The translations under genes were made by a program, and so were the position numbers. A stretch of 64,000 nt of DNA from an uncultured Chromatiaceae bacterium (GTDB lineage: Bacteria; Pseudomonadota; Gammaproteobacteria; Chromatiales; Chromatiaceae). Under the pieces are notes generated by a model. That model had not been told where the DNA came from and did not search any database. It worked only from the letters and a program-made list of their open reading frames with translations. How positions within the stretch are numbered: the first letter of the stretch is position 1; each line of letters begins with the position of its first letter. Positions 27,954 through 37,234 of this stretch are shown here, piece after piece. The stretch covers positions 1-64,000 of the forward strand of contig CALALB010000011.1 in NCBI GenBank assembly GCA_937923175.1. Reading direction: 5' to 3'.

Positions 27954-28910
27954 TCAGAAATACAGCGGGCGCAAGGCCCCTAGCCCAAGACCGATCGGGA
28001 TGGACAACAGGGCAGCCACCCCGATCAGGCGCAGGCCGCGGCTGAGATCATGAGGCTCGAGATCCACCCGCCACTCAGGGTCACCCAGATAGCCCATCTC
28101 GAGCAAGCGCCCCTTGCGCCACAGAGGCCCAACCAAACGGACCCGCAGTGCCCCAGCGCAGGCCGCCTCGCCCCAGCCTGAATTAGGGCTAGGCAAAATG
28201 CGGTGATGGCGCCAGGCGGTGCGGATCGCCAGCCAAGGATGACCACCGGTCAAGAGCGAAGCGAAGGCAATGAGCAGGACGGAGAGGCGCGCCGGCAGCC
28301 AATGGATGAGGTCATCGCTGCGTGCCGCCAGCCAGCCAAAGCGCTCATAGCGCTCATTGCGATAACCGACCATCGAATCCAGGGTCGAAATCGATTTGAC
28401 CAGGATCAGGCCAGGCAGACCGAATAGAGACAGCGCCCATAAAGGAGTGAGCACCCCGTCAGTGAGGTTCTCAGAAAGGCTTTCGAGGGCAGCGCGTACG
28501 ATCCCCGCCCGATCCAGATGCTCGACGTCGCGCCCGACGAGATTGGCGACCTCGAGCCGCGCAGCTTCCAGGTTATCGAGACACCTCAGCACCTGCCAGC
28601 CTTGCTCGAGCAAGGAGCGGTTGCAAATGAGGCTTGCGGCGACGCAGAGATCCCATCCCCAGGCGAGCGCCGGATGGATCAACTCCAGGGCGCAATGGAG
28701 GCCAAACCAGATCCCCAAGGCGGCCCCGACCACCAATAGCCAGTGGATGACCCCACCGAGCCGACCATTGAGACCCAATCCAAACAGCCTCTGCTCGCAA
28801 AACCAAGACCAACGCCCGATCAGACGCACCGGATGGAAGGGATAAACGGGATCGCCGATCAGGGCATCGAGCAGACAGGCGCCCAAGATCAATCCGAGAT
28901 GCTCGGACAT
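27954..28910 (-). CDS. cobD: adenosylcobinamide-phosphate synthase CobD/CbiB
   Basis: 318-residue membrane enzyme that attaches the aminopropanol arm to adenosylcobyric acid. The start at 28910 (MSEHLGLILGACLLDALIGDP) matches the family; an earlier in-frame ATG at 28946 adds 12 unlikely residues. Motifs are HPVRLIG near residue 26, the VGRDVEHLD region, the ESLSENLTDGVLTPL signature and SPNSGWGEAACAGAL. Four or five hydrophobic segments. Another cobalamin gene, cobM, lies upstream on the same strand after 127 bases. No cobalamin riboswitch was seen. Confidence 0.94.
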   Translation of the reverse strand: MSEHLGLILGACLLDALIGDPVYPFHPVRLIGRWSWFCEQRLFGLGLNGRLGGVIHWLLVVGAALGIWFGLHCALELIHPALAWGWDLCVAASLICNRSLLEQGWQVLRCLDNLEAARLEVANLVGRDVEHLDRAGIVRAALESLSENLTDGVLTPLWALSLFGLPGLILVKSISTLDSMVGYRNERYERFGWLAARSDDLIHWLPARLSVLLIAFASLLTGGHPWLAIRTAWRHHRILPSPNSGWGEAACAGALRVRLVGPLWRKGRLLEMGYLGDPEWRVDLEPHDLSRGLRLIGVAALLSIPIGLGLGALRPLYF

Positions 28911-29037
28911 GGGCCTTGCGTCCTTGGTTCGCCTAATCCTGGACAAAAACCGGCTACTAGAGACACAGCGGGCGAGTGGGGATAGGGATAGAGCAGGGGA
29001 TCAAACTGAAAAACGGGGATCGGTTGGATCGCGCCAT

Positions 29038-29862
29038 TTAACCGCCAGCCTGCCGAAAGCGACGCGGGAAACTGGGGTCATAGAGCTTCGAGTGCCTCAA
29101 CTTACCCCAGCGGCGCGCGCCTAGGGTGGGACTGACCAGGATCATGGCCTGACGCTCGATCTTGGCTGCCCGACAGCGGGCAGCGATCTCGGTTAAGGGA
29201 GCGCGTAGGATCCGTTCATCCGGCCAGGTCGCCTGATAGACCACCACCACAGGTGCATCCGCCGACCAGCCAGCGGCCAGGAGTTGCTCGACGACCGCCT
29301 CGATCCGGTCGATCGAAAGAAAGATACACAGCGTACAGCCATGCCGGGCAAGCTCCCCCAATGATTCGCGGCCGGGCATCTGGGTGCGCTCGGCAAGCCG
29401 CGTAAAGATCACCGTTTGGGTGACCTCGGGCAGGGTTAGACACTCCCCGGCTGCTGCTGCCGAGGCCATAGCCGATGAGACCCCGGGCACGATCCCGATT
29501 GGGATCCCAGCCGACTCCAGGGGTTGGGCAAGCTCGGCGAGCACGCCATAGAGGGTTGGATCGCCGGTCTGGAGGCGCACCACCGTCTGATGGCGGTGGG
29601 CCTGTTCGATCAGCCAGCTGACTACCTGCTCATGATCCATGGATTTGGAGTCAGCGATCTCGCAATCCGGGCGCGCCCATTGCAACACCGTCTCGGCCAC
29701 GAGCGAACCTGTATAAAGAATCGCGCCGGCCTCGGCCAAAAGCCGGCTGCCGCGCACGGTGATCAGATCGGGTGCGCCAGGGCCGGCGCCAACGAACCAG
29801 ACTGTACCAAGTCGTTCAATCAGTGGGGATGAGCCTGTTGCCATCTCTGTGCTGCAAACCAT
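29038..29862 (-). CDS. cobM: precorrin-4 C11-methyltransferase CobM/CbiF
   Basis: 274-residue SAM-dependent tetrapyrrole methyltransferase of cobalamin corrin synthesis. N-terminal VWFVGAGPGAPDLITVRG is the family glycine-rich start, then YTGSLV, the LQTGDPTLYG motif and GIVPGVSSAMA. The long spacer and TRLAERTQMP segment are typical of the C11 enzyme, not of other cobalamin methyltransferases. Starts at 29862 or ATG 29844 are both possible. Whether the pathway is aerobic (CobM) or anaerobic (CbiF) cannot be settled here. Confidence 0.93.
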   Translation of the reverse strand: MVCSTEMATGSSPLIERLGTVWFVGAGPGAPDLITVRGSRLLAEAGAILYTGSLVAETVLQWARPDCEIADSKSMDHEQVVSWLIEQAHRHQTVVRLQTGDPTLYGVLAELAQPLESAGIPIGIVPGVSSAMASAAAAGECLTLPEVTQTVIFTRLAERTQMPGRESLGELARHGCTLCIFLSIDRIEAVVEQLLAAGWSADAPVVVVYQATWPDERILRAPLTEIAARCRAAKIERQAMILVSPTLGARRWGKLRHSKLYDPSFPRRFRQAGG

Positions 29863-29951
29863 GGATAAGTCAGAAACACGTCCTCGCCGACCTCTAGGTG
29901 GGTTGGGGATCGCCGCCGCGGCGCGAGGCCCTGGGTTATCGAGCCAAACGC

Positions 29952-30248
29952 CTAGCCGATGCGAAAGCCCATAGGCGGTTGCTCAGGGCACAGCTCGCAG
30001 ACGACATCTGTCACCCGCGCCAGACTAGGACCCACCCATAGCCAATTGCGCAATTGCGCAACCGCCCTGGCCTCGCCGCAAACCAGAACCTCGACCCGCC
30101 CATCGCTAAGATTACGGGCATAACCGTTCAACCCCAAACGCTCGGCCTGGGCGCGGGTTGCGGCGCGAAAGGATACGCCCTGAACGCGCCCTGAGACCAG
30201 GCAACGATAACAGACCCGCTCTCCTGAAGACCCTGTTTGTGTCCTCAT
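29952..30248 (-). CDS. acylphosphatase
   Basis: 98-residue acylphosphatase (AcyP) domain protein from ATG 30248. Motif CLVSGRVQGVSFR holds the catalytic arginine; GYARNLSDGRVEVLVCG holds the catalytic asparagine and the second family signature. A longer in-frame start at 30299 is unlikely. It hydrolyses acyl phosphates such as carbamoyl phosphate in vitro. It lies between cobM and wrbA. Confidence 0.92.
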   Translation of the reverse strand: MRTQTGSSGERVCYRCLVSGRVQGVSFRAATRAQAERLGLNGYARNLSDGRVEVLVCGEARAVAQLRNWLWVGPSLARVTDVVCELCPEQPPMGFRIG

Positions 30249-30307
30249 GACCACCTCGCATCGTCTCCAATAAACCGCCTTGATCCAGGGTGGCATCACA
30301 GGCGTGA

Positions 30308-30963
<656 letters not shown>

Positions 30964-30964
<1 letters not shown>

Positions 30965-31677
30965 TGAATTTGGTCAAGGCCCCTGCCGTGCAGCTGCATC
31001 TGCCGCTCGAGATCCGCCCCGAGCCGACCCTGGAGAGCTATTTCGCGGGGCCAAATCTCGAGGCGCTTGCTGCAGTAACGGCGCTGGCTGGGGGTCAGGG
31101 CGAGCCCTATCTCTTGCTGGTCGGCGCCAGCGGTACCGGTAAGAGCCATCTGCTGCAGGCCGCTTGCCAGGCTGCGGTGCAAACCCAACGGCAGGCGCAT
31201 TTCGTCCCTTTGGGACTCAAGGGTCTGGAGCCAGCCTTGCTCGAGGGCCTTGAATGGTTCGATCTGGTGGCAGTCGATGATCTGCACGATATTGCGGGCG
31301 ATCTGGTTTGGGAGCGGGCGCTGTTTCATCTGTTCAATCGACTACGCGAACAGGGCGGTGCGCTTCTTTGCGCTGCCCGAGCCGCGCCCGATGCCCTGCC
31401 CTTCGCCTTGCCCGATCTGGCCTCGCGTCTGGCCTGGGGACCGCGCTACCGTCTCTTGCCCCTGTCTGATGCGGATTGCGAACAGCTCCTGATCGAATCG
31501 GCGCAACGGCGTGGTCTCCAACTGACGGTAGAATTGGTCCAGTTCATCATGCATCATTATGCGCGCGACCCAGCCTCCTTGCTTGACCTGCTGGCCCGAC
31601 TCGACAGCCTGAGCCTGCGCGAACAGCGCCCACCCAGCATCCAGCTCTTGCGCCGCCTCATGTTGGGGCAACCATGA
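30964..31677 (+). CDS. hda: DnaA regulatory inactivator Hda
   Basis: 237-residue DnaA homologue that, with the sliding clamp, stimulates DnaA-ATP hydrolysis to prevent re-initiation. The N-terminal clamp-binding motif QLHLPL is at residues 10-15. The AAA+ core has Walker A GASGTGKSH (54-62), Walker B LVAVDDLHD and the sensor region ASRLAWGPRY. It lacks a DnaA DNA-binding domain IV. It begins within the wrbA stop and ends flush against the convergent phosphatidyltransferase gene. Confidence 0.94.
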
Positions 31678-32244
31678 TCAATCCCGCCGCCAGCCCTGGG
31701 CCAGGGCCTTGCGCCCCCAGATCCAGACATATTGGATACCGCTGAGTGTGATGGTGAACAGGCAGATCCAGCCCAACGCCTGGATGAGGCCTGCAGGCAG
31801 ATCATAGAGCCCTGAATCAAGGATCACCGCGACCACCAGCATGATCTGCACCGCGGTATTGAGCTTGCTGCTGAGGATAGGCCTAGCCTCGATCTCACCG
31901 ATCCCATAGTGGTACAGCAGCGCCCCGCTGACGATCACCAAATCGCGAAAGATCGCAGCCAGGACCAACCACAGCGGGATCAGCCCCTGGGCGCCAAGCA
32001 CGAGAAAACAGCAGATTAACAGGATCTTATCGGCCAGGGGATCAAGCAAACCGCCGAGCCGGCTTTGCCAGCCATAGCGCTTGGCGAGATAACCGTCGAG
32101 TCCATCGGAAAGACCAGCGACCATGAACAGGCCGAGAGCCAAGCCAAACTCATGCCGAATAAGCAGATAGACGATGGGAATCACAGCGATAAGGCGGATG
32201 ATACTAATGAGATTGGGCAGAGCGCTGAGCTTAAGAAATCCCAT
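31678..32244 (-). CDS. CDP-alcohol phosphatidyltransferase family protein
   Basis: 188-residue membrane enzyme with the full CDP-alcohol phosphotransferase motif: D-GL-DG-YLAK, then G, then LDPLAD (about residues 47-71). Five or six hydrophobic helices. PgsA (phosphatidylglycerophosphate synthase) is the best-known member, but the gene next to purM-purN in gammaproteobacteria is often a separate paralogue. The substrate alcohol is therefore left open. It is divergent from purM with an 85-base gap. Confidence 0.88.
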   Translation of the reverse strand: MGFLKLSALPNLISIIRLIAVIPIVYLLIRHEFGLALGLFMVAGLSDGLDGYLAKRYGWQSRLGGLLDPLADKILLICCFLVLGAQGLIPLWLVLAAIFRDLVIVSGALLYHYGIGEIEARPILSSKLNTAVQIMLVVAVILDSGLYDLPAGLIQALGWICLFTITLSGIQYVWIWGRKALAQGWRRD

Positions 32245-32329
32245 AGGTCATTGAGAAGGCAGTCAAACCGATCAACTGGCGCCAGTCATCGTTATACTAG
32301 CGCGATACCCTTGGATATGGAGAGACCGT

Positions 32330-33388
32330 GTGACCGACCAGCTCCCCTCTAAACTCAGTTATCGCGACGCCGGTGTCGATATCGATGCCGGCCACCAGCT
32401 GATCGAGCGCATCAAGCCTCATGCCGCTTCCACCGCTCGCCCAGAGGTGTTGGAGGGCCTAGGGGGATTTGGGGCGCTGTTTGAGCTCCCGCTCGATCGC
32501 TTCCGCCAGCCGGTCTTGGTCTCAGGTACAGATGGTGTGGGCACCAAACTCAAGCTGGCCATTACCCTCGGACGGCATGAGACCATCGGTATCGATCTGG
32601 TCGCCATGTGCGTCAATGATGTCCTGGTCAGCGGCGCTGAGCCTTTATTCTTTCTCGATTATTATGCCGCCGGCCAGCTCGATATAGCGGTCGCCGAATC
32701 GGTCGTGGCCGGTATCGCCCAGGGTTGCAGACTAGCTGGCTGCGCCCTGGTGGGGGGCGAGACCGCCGAGATGCCAGGGGTCTATGCCCCAGGGGATTAT
32801 GATCTCGCCGGTTTTTGCGTCGGGGTTGTGGAAAAGGAGGCGATCATCCGCGCCGAACGCGTTCAGCCCGGGGATCTCCTGATCGGTCTGGCCTCATCCG
32901 GCCCCCATGCAAATGGCTATTCGCTGATCCGTCGGATCCTGGCCAGCCGAGGTCTCAGGCTCGATCAGCCCTGGGGGGGGAGCAGCCTCGGCGAGGTCTT
33001 GCTGACCCCGACCCGTATCTATGTCCGCTCGATCCTGACCCTGCTCAAGGCCCAGCCGGTCCATGCCCTTGCCCATATCACCGGCGGCGGACTCACAGAT
33101 AACCTGCCGCGCGTCCTGCCTAGGGGAACCCAGGCGATCATCGATCGGTCGAGTTGGCAGCGTCCTGCCATCTTCGACTGGCTTCAGGGGCAAGGCGGGG
33201 TGGCCGAGGATGAGATGCTCCGTACCTTTAATTGCGGTATCGGCATGGTGATCTGTCTACCCGAATCGGCGGTTGAGCCCGCGCTCGACCTGTTGCGCAG
33301 CCAAGATGAAACCGCCTGGGTGATCGGGCGGATTGAGCCGGCGGAGGGAGCGCCGCGCGTGGTCTATCCGGGCCTGGGCAATGGGTAA
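32330..33388 (+). CDS. purM: phosphoribosylformylglycinamidine cyclo-ligase PurM
   Basis: 352-residue AIR synthetase, fifth step of purine synthesis. Motifs: [21 protein letters not shown] at the N-terminus, [38 protein letters not shown] and [16 protein letters not shown]. The start is GTG at 32330. It overlaps purN by eight bases, the usual gammaproteobacterial purMN arrangement. Confidence 0.97.
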   Translation: MTDQLPSKLSYRDAGVDIDAGHQLIERIKPHAASTARPEVLEGLGGFGALFELPLDRFRQPVLVSGTDGVGTKLKLAITLGRHETIGIDLVAMCVNDVLVSGAEPLFFLDYYAAGQLDIAVAESVVAGIAQGCRLAGCALVGGETAEMPGVYAPGDYDLAGFCVGVVEKEAIIRAERVQPGDLLIGLASSGPHANGYSLIRRILASRGLRLDQPWGGSSLGEVLLTPTRIYVRSILTLLKAQPVHALAHITGGGLTDNLPRVLPRGTQAIIDRSSWQRPAIFDWLQGQGGVAEDEMLRTFNCGIGMVICLPESAVEPALDLLRSQDETAWVIGRIEPAEGAPRVVYPGLGNG

Positions 33389-34040
33389 GTCGACAGGTCT
33401 GCGGGTGGTGGTCCTGATCTCAGGGAGCGGGACCAATCTCCAGGCCCTCATCGATGCCGCATCCGCAGGTGCCCCCTTTCGGATCGTCGCCGTGATCAGC
33501 AACGAGCCGGACGCCTTTGGCCTGGAGCGCGCCAGGCGTTGTGGGATCCCCACCGCTGTCGTCAATCACCGCGACTATCCGGACCGTCCAAGCTTTGAAA
33601 CCGAGCTGGCCCGGGCGATCGATATCCATGACCCCGGATTGCTGGCGTTGGCCGGCTTTATGCGCATCCTCACCCCAGCATTCGTCGCCCGCTATCTGGG
33701 TCGGATGCTCAATATCCATCCCTCGCTTCTACCCAAATACCGGGGCCTACATACCCATGAGCGGGCGCTGGCAGCAGGCGAAACCGAGCATGGCGCCAGC
33801 GTGCATTTCGTCACCGCTGAGCTCGATGGGGGGCCGGTGATCATCCAAGCGGTTGTGCCCGTACTTCCAGGGGATACGCCTCAGACCCTGGCGGCGCGGG
33901 TGCTTGTCCAGGAGCATAGGATCTATCCAGTCGCCGTGCGCTGGTTTGCCGAGGGACGCCTGCAACTCGGGACAGACGGACGGGTTTATCTCGATGGGCA
34001 GCCTCTGGAGACGGCCTACCGGCTAACAGCTGGTGCCTAA
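33381..34040 (+). CDS. purN: phosphoribosylglycinamide formyltransferase PurN
   Basis: 219-residue GAR transformylase using 10-formyl-tetrahydrofolate. The N-terminal [17 protein letters not shown], the folate/formyl site [10 protein letters not shown], and [20 protein letters not shown] with the catalytic Asn-His and later Asp (AELDGGPVI) are all present. The start ATG 33381 lies inside the end of purM, so translation is coupled. Confidence 0.97.
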   Translation: MGKSTGLRVVVLISGSGTNLQALIDAASAGAPFRIVAVISNEPDAFGLERARRCGIPTAVVNHRDYPDRPSFETELARAIDIHDPGLLALAGFMRILTPAFVARYLGRMLNIHPSLLPKYRGLHTHERALAAGETEHGASVHFVTAELDGGPVIIQAVVPVLPGDTPQTLAARVLVQEHRIYPVAVRWFAEGRLQLGTDGRVYLDGQPLETAYRLTAGA

Positions 34041-34369
34041 ACAATCCGAGATCCGGAAAACCCGGTAAGCGGGCGAATGCGGGTATCCAAATGCCGGTCG
34101 ACTCTGGATTCCGTTCCGGCCCCGGTTTTCACCGGCGTGGGGTTTCTCCACCGGAATGATGGGGGCAGTGCTGGCCGATTGGGCTGATAACTGGCCAAGC
34201 TCGCCAACTCAGGACCCCTTGCCAAAACCGCGCACTCGATCCTCAAACCATTGGGGATGGGCAAAAAGGGCTTATCACCAGGGTCTTGGGGGATTCTCAG
34301 GGCAGTTACTGGGTTCGAGACGCCTGCCAACAGGGCTGGGCAACTCGCCTAGGCTGGCGGCATTGCTAA
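34041..34369. other. intergenic interval with palindromic repeat, 329 bp
   Basis: No supported gene. Bases about 34106-34160 hold attccgttccggccccggttttcaccgg-like nested palindromes ending caccggaatgat. Parts match the palindromes at 56330-56425: a 16-base CCCCGGTTTTCACCGG identity in the opposite orientation, and the ATTCCG/CGGAAT ends. It behaves like a REP-type intergenic element. Confidence 0.55.
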
Positions 34370-35068
34370 CTATTTGATCTCTAGGGGCCGGGTCGGCAAT
34401 CTGGGCTCATCGCTTGGTAGAATCTCCCCCTGCCCCTCGGTGCGCCCATGGGGCTCGGCCTCGCGGTCGGAATAGGGCAAGCAGGTAGCGGGGCGCGCTG
34501 GGGTACAGGCAGGCGCATCGCGCACCAGACGCACATAGCCCAGATCCCACCTGGTACCATAGCCCAAATGCCCAGTGCGAAAGTCGAGTGTCCAGGCGCT
34601 GTCCGGATAGAAACCGGCAGGCTCAGCGGTCCAGAAACGGCCGGGAGGGGTGCGGGGAAAGGTCTGGCTGTCGATCGCCATGCCATAGCAGCCACGTCTG
34701 AGCAATGAACGCAGCTCCACCCGAGTCGGCAGGCGCCAATCGGCATGGCCGGCAAAACGCGACTCCCGCGCCAGATGATCGGCCTCTTGAAACCTCAGCC
34801 GCAGCGCCTCGCCCATCGCACAGCCGATCCCCCCAGTCCCTTCGGGGCACTGTTTCCACATCAGACCGGTGGATTCATCATAGACCGTGCCATCCTGCAG
34901 CGGCAGATAACGCCGGTCAGGCCCCGTCGGTATTGCCGTTTGCGGGCATTCCTGGGCCTGGCTAAACCCGCCGCCTATCAGCATGGCCCAGACCCAGATC
35001 CCTGCCCCCAGACTCAAGCCGAGATGCAGAATGACTCGCCAGCGACTGTTCGCAAAGTCAGGATTCAT
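34370..35068 (-). CDS. DUF1566 (Lcl-like C-terminal) domain protein, exported or anchored
   Basis: 232 residues from ATG 35068, which has an AGGAGTAAGGAGT ribosome-binding stretch just upstream; a start at 35131 is possible but poorly supported. A hydrophobic helix (about 13-35) is followed by a DUF1566 domain: DGTVYDESTGLMWKQC, ADWRLPTRVELRSLL, FWTAEP and YVRLVRD are all characteristic. This domain is frequent in secreted bacterial proteins of unknown role. Cysteines near TGGIGCAMG and RGCYG may pair. Function unknown. Confidence 0.82.
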   Translation of the reverse strand: MNPDFANSRWRVILHLGLSLGAGIWVWAMLIGGGFSQAQECPQTAIPTGPDRRYLPLQDGTVYDESTGLMWKQCPEGTGGIGCAMGEALRLRFQEADHLARESRFAGHADWRLPTRVELRSLLRRGCYGMAIDSQTFPRTPPGRFWTAEPAGFYPDSAWTLDFRTGHLGYGTRWDLGYVRLVRDAPACTPARPATCLPYSDREAEPHGRTEGQGEILPSDEPRLPTRPLEIK

Positions 35069-35231
35069 GAGCCCGGTACTCCTTACTCCTGCCTGGGCCA
35101 GCGATTCAGGATCAGGGGTTTCAATGCTCAAGATGCCCAGCCCTTCCCTCGATTCATGCGCCTTCTCCCGGCTTACCCTCAGGCAGGTGCCTGATCACCG
35201 CCCTCACCCCCTCTACTGCCGACGGCAGGGC

Positions 35232-35795
35232 TTAATGCCGGCGCACCGGCGGGGTTTCAGTGGAGACAGGCTCCTCGACTGCCAGCACCCGGCGTACCCG
35301 CCGCCCAATCAGGACACAGGCGCGTTCAAAGGCACGCTCGGCCTCGCGCAGATGCCAGTCCCATTCGGCAGGTGGCGCTGTGGTCGGGAACTGCCAATGA
35401 CCTGTGATCAAGACCGAACCGATGCGGATCTCAAGTGTCCAGTCATGCCAGACCATGCCCCCCTGCTCCTCGTCGGCAAACTCCTGCTCAACCAGGCGGA
35501 CGTAGTTTCCCGAGGGTTCGTCCATGGCGGTCTGCTCGGACAGGATCAGACTGTCATCGATACAGCTTGCCCAGCCGGTATGCACGGCGCTTGCCGTCGA
35601 CATGAGCGCATGGATCAGGAGGGCCGGGGTCAGGGTCAGGGTCAGCGGGGTGTCCCAATCCGGCTCGCTGTTTTGGTCAAGCTCAGGGGTCATGGACATG
35701 CCATCGGGCAATTGGGTGGATGGTAGATAGACGCACTCAGAGCCTGCCAGCAGGGCAGGCAGACTGATCTTGGCGGTAGGCGCACCGCCTAACAA
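35232..35795 (-). CDS. unknown protein coupled to nudF
   Basis: 187 residues if it starts at the TTG (35795) that overlaps the nudF stop; a shorter form from ATG 35699 (MSMTPELDQ) is the alternative. Soluble, acidic, rich in Trp and Glu, with an ARG-rich C-terminus (IGRRVRRVLAVEE). I do not recognise a family. It does not look like YqiB (DUF1249), the usual gene after nudF in enterobacteria. Confidence 0.6.
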   Translation of the reverse strand: MLGGAPTAKISLPALLAGSECVYLPSTQLPDGMSMTPELDQNSEPDWDTPLTLTLTPALLIHALMSTASAVHTGWASCIDDSLILSEQTAMDEPSGNYVRLVEQEFADEEQGGMVWHDWTLEIRIGSVLITGHWQFPTTAPPAEWDWHLREAERAFERACVLIGRRVRRVLAVEEPVSTETPPVRRH

Positions 35796-36355
35796 CCCGA
35801 GCCCTCGGACAGAAGCTCGGCCTGATCCCTGAGATAGGCCGCGGCTCGATAAAGACCTACGAGGGTCTTGCTATCGGCAATGATCCCATCGTCGCACCAA
35901 TCGAGCGCCTGGCTTAAGGGCAACCGATGGATCTCGATCACCTCGCCCGCCTCGTGGTCAGTCGCTGCTTCGCTCAGACCGCGTGCCAGCCAAAGATGAA
36001 TAACCTCATCAAAGATCCCAGGCGAGCTGTACATTGGCCCTAGCTCGATCCATTCCTCGGCCCGCAATCCTGCCTCCTCGATCAGCTCACGTCGGCCAGT
36101 CTCGAATGGGCTTTCATCGGGATTACGCCGGCCTGCGGGCAACTCCCAGATCCAGCCGCCGGCGGCATGGCGATATTGACGCAATAGATACACCCGTTCC
36201 TGATCGTCCAAGGCCACAACTGCCGCCCCCCCAGGGTGATGTACCATTTCCAGGACGGACTGGCTGCCGTTGGGCAGCTCGACGGTTTCCACCGCGACCT
36301 CGATGACCTTGCCGCGATAGATGGACTCACATTTGATTGGCTGGCCTGCGCTCAT
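35789..36355 (-). CDS. nudF: ADP-ribose pyrophosphatase, Nudix (NudF)
   Basis: 188-residue Nudix hydrolase. The Nudix box is complete: G-RRNPDE-SPFETGRRELIEEAGL (G, E, REL-EE-G spacing), preceded by the LRQYRHAAGGWIWELPAG segment typical of ADP-ribose pyrophosphatases. The start ATG 36355 (MSAGQPIKCES) is preferred over longer in-frame possibilities upstream that do not resemble the family. It is coupled to the following unknown gene. Confidence 0.92.
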   Translation of the reverse strand: MSAGQPIKCESIYRGKVIEVAVETVELPNGSQSVLEMVHHPGGAAVVALDDQERVYLLRQYRHAAGGWIWELPAGRRNPDESPFETGRRELIEEAGLRAEEWIELGPMYSSPGIFDEVIHLWLARGLSEAATDHEAGEVIEIHRLPLSQALDWCDDGIIADSKTLVGLYRAAAYLRDQAELLSEGSGC

Positions 36356-37234
36356 AAAGGCTCCTGAAGAAGAGGCTTGACCGGATCGGATCCAGGATAC
36401 TGGTTGATCCAAATAACGATTGATATTGGCCGCTCCAATATCATTGCTCTCTAAACTAGCCCCAATGCGCCTCCCCCAGCAAGGGTCTGTGGCCAAGGAG
36501 AGGAGGCACCTGCGCTGGGGCTCGTCGAGATCCTTGATCAACCCAGACTGAGGATCGCCTATGATAATCGGCCCGCTCGATCGGCGCGGCACCCGGCCGC
36601 TGCGTCTGCCGAGAGCCTAGGCCAGCAGGATCGCTGAACGACCCCAGGCCACCCTGAGCCCATGACCCATTGTTCCTGCATCCGGAAGGTCCATAGGGCT
36701 TCATTCGCCAAACCCACTCTCAGCGAGGCATGCCGTCTGGGCCTGGGGATGGGGCGGCCCCAGGCCTCGGCCGATGAGCCGGCCTGGCGATGATCTGCCG
36801 CTTGCGGCAGGTACCAGCAGGCTTGTCCTCTCTGCCGTCGCCCGCACCCAAGCCGGATGAGCGGTCCGGTTCAAAAGAAACCAGCCTAGCCCCGAGCGCT
36901 GATCTGCGCGGGCGCTTGGCACCGATCTGGTCTCTGCACCTCGGCGGTCGGATCGAGCTCAGCGAGGCGAGCCGGATCGCGGGGATCGGGCAACATCATA
37001 CAGCCGGCGATACGCCCATCCCGGTAGGTGTAACCTGGTTTCTGCCTGGACAACACCAGCTGCTGCGCCTCGGCTGGGATCTCGCGGGCGCGGATGGGTT
37101 CGCCCAGAGCCAATGATCCTGCACCATCAGAACACCGATAAAATTGGCTAACTGCTCTAGGGCAAGGGCAAAATCACCTAAACCCAGCATTTGCTCAATC
37201 AACCAGCCTTTTTTCCATCCCAAAGAGCCTTGCA
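36356..37234. other. gene-poor interval, 879 bp
   Basis: No gene that I can support. The most protein-like frame is a 75-codon minus-strand frame at 36886-37113 (RQKPGYTYRDGRIAGCMMLPDP, then RDPARLAEL), and an adjoining frame at about 37000-37200 reads LGDFALALEQLANFIGVLMVQ. Neither matches a known family; together they could be the remains of one gene. The putP promoter should lie near 37130-37220. Confidence 0.45.

Noticed and set aside
28911-29037. Cobalamin riboswitch before cobD
   Set aside because: The short gap has none of the conserved cobalamin-box sequence, and cobM lies directly upstream.
35132-35231. Extended N-terminus of the DUF1566 gene from 35131
   Set aside because: The ribosome-binding stretch AGGAGTAAGGAGT sits directly before the ATG at 35068, and the extra residues do not resemble a signal peptide.
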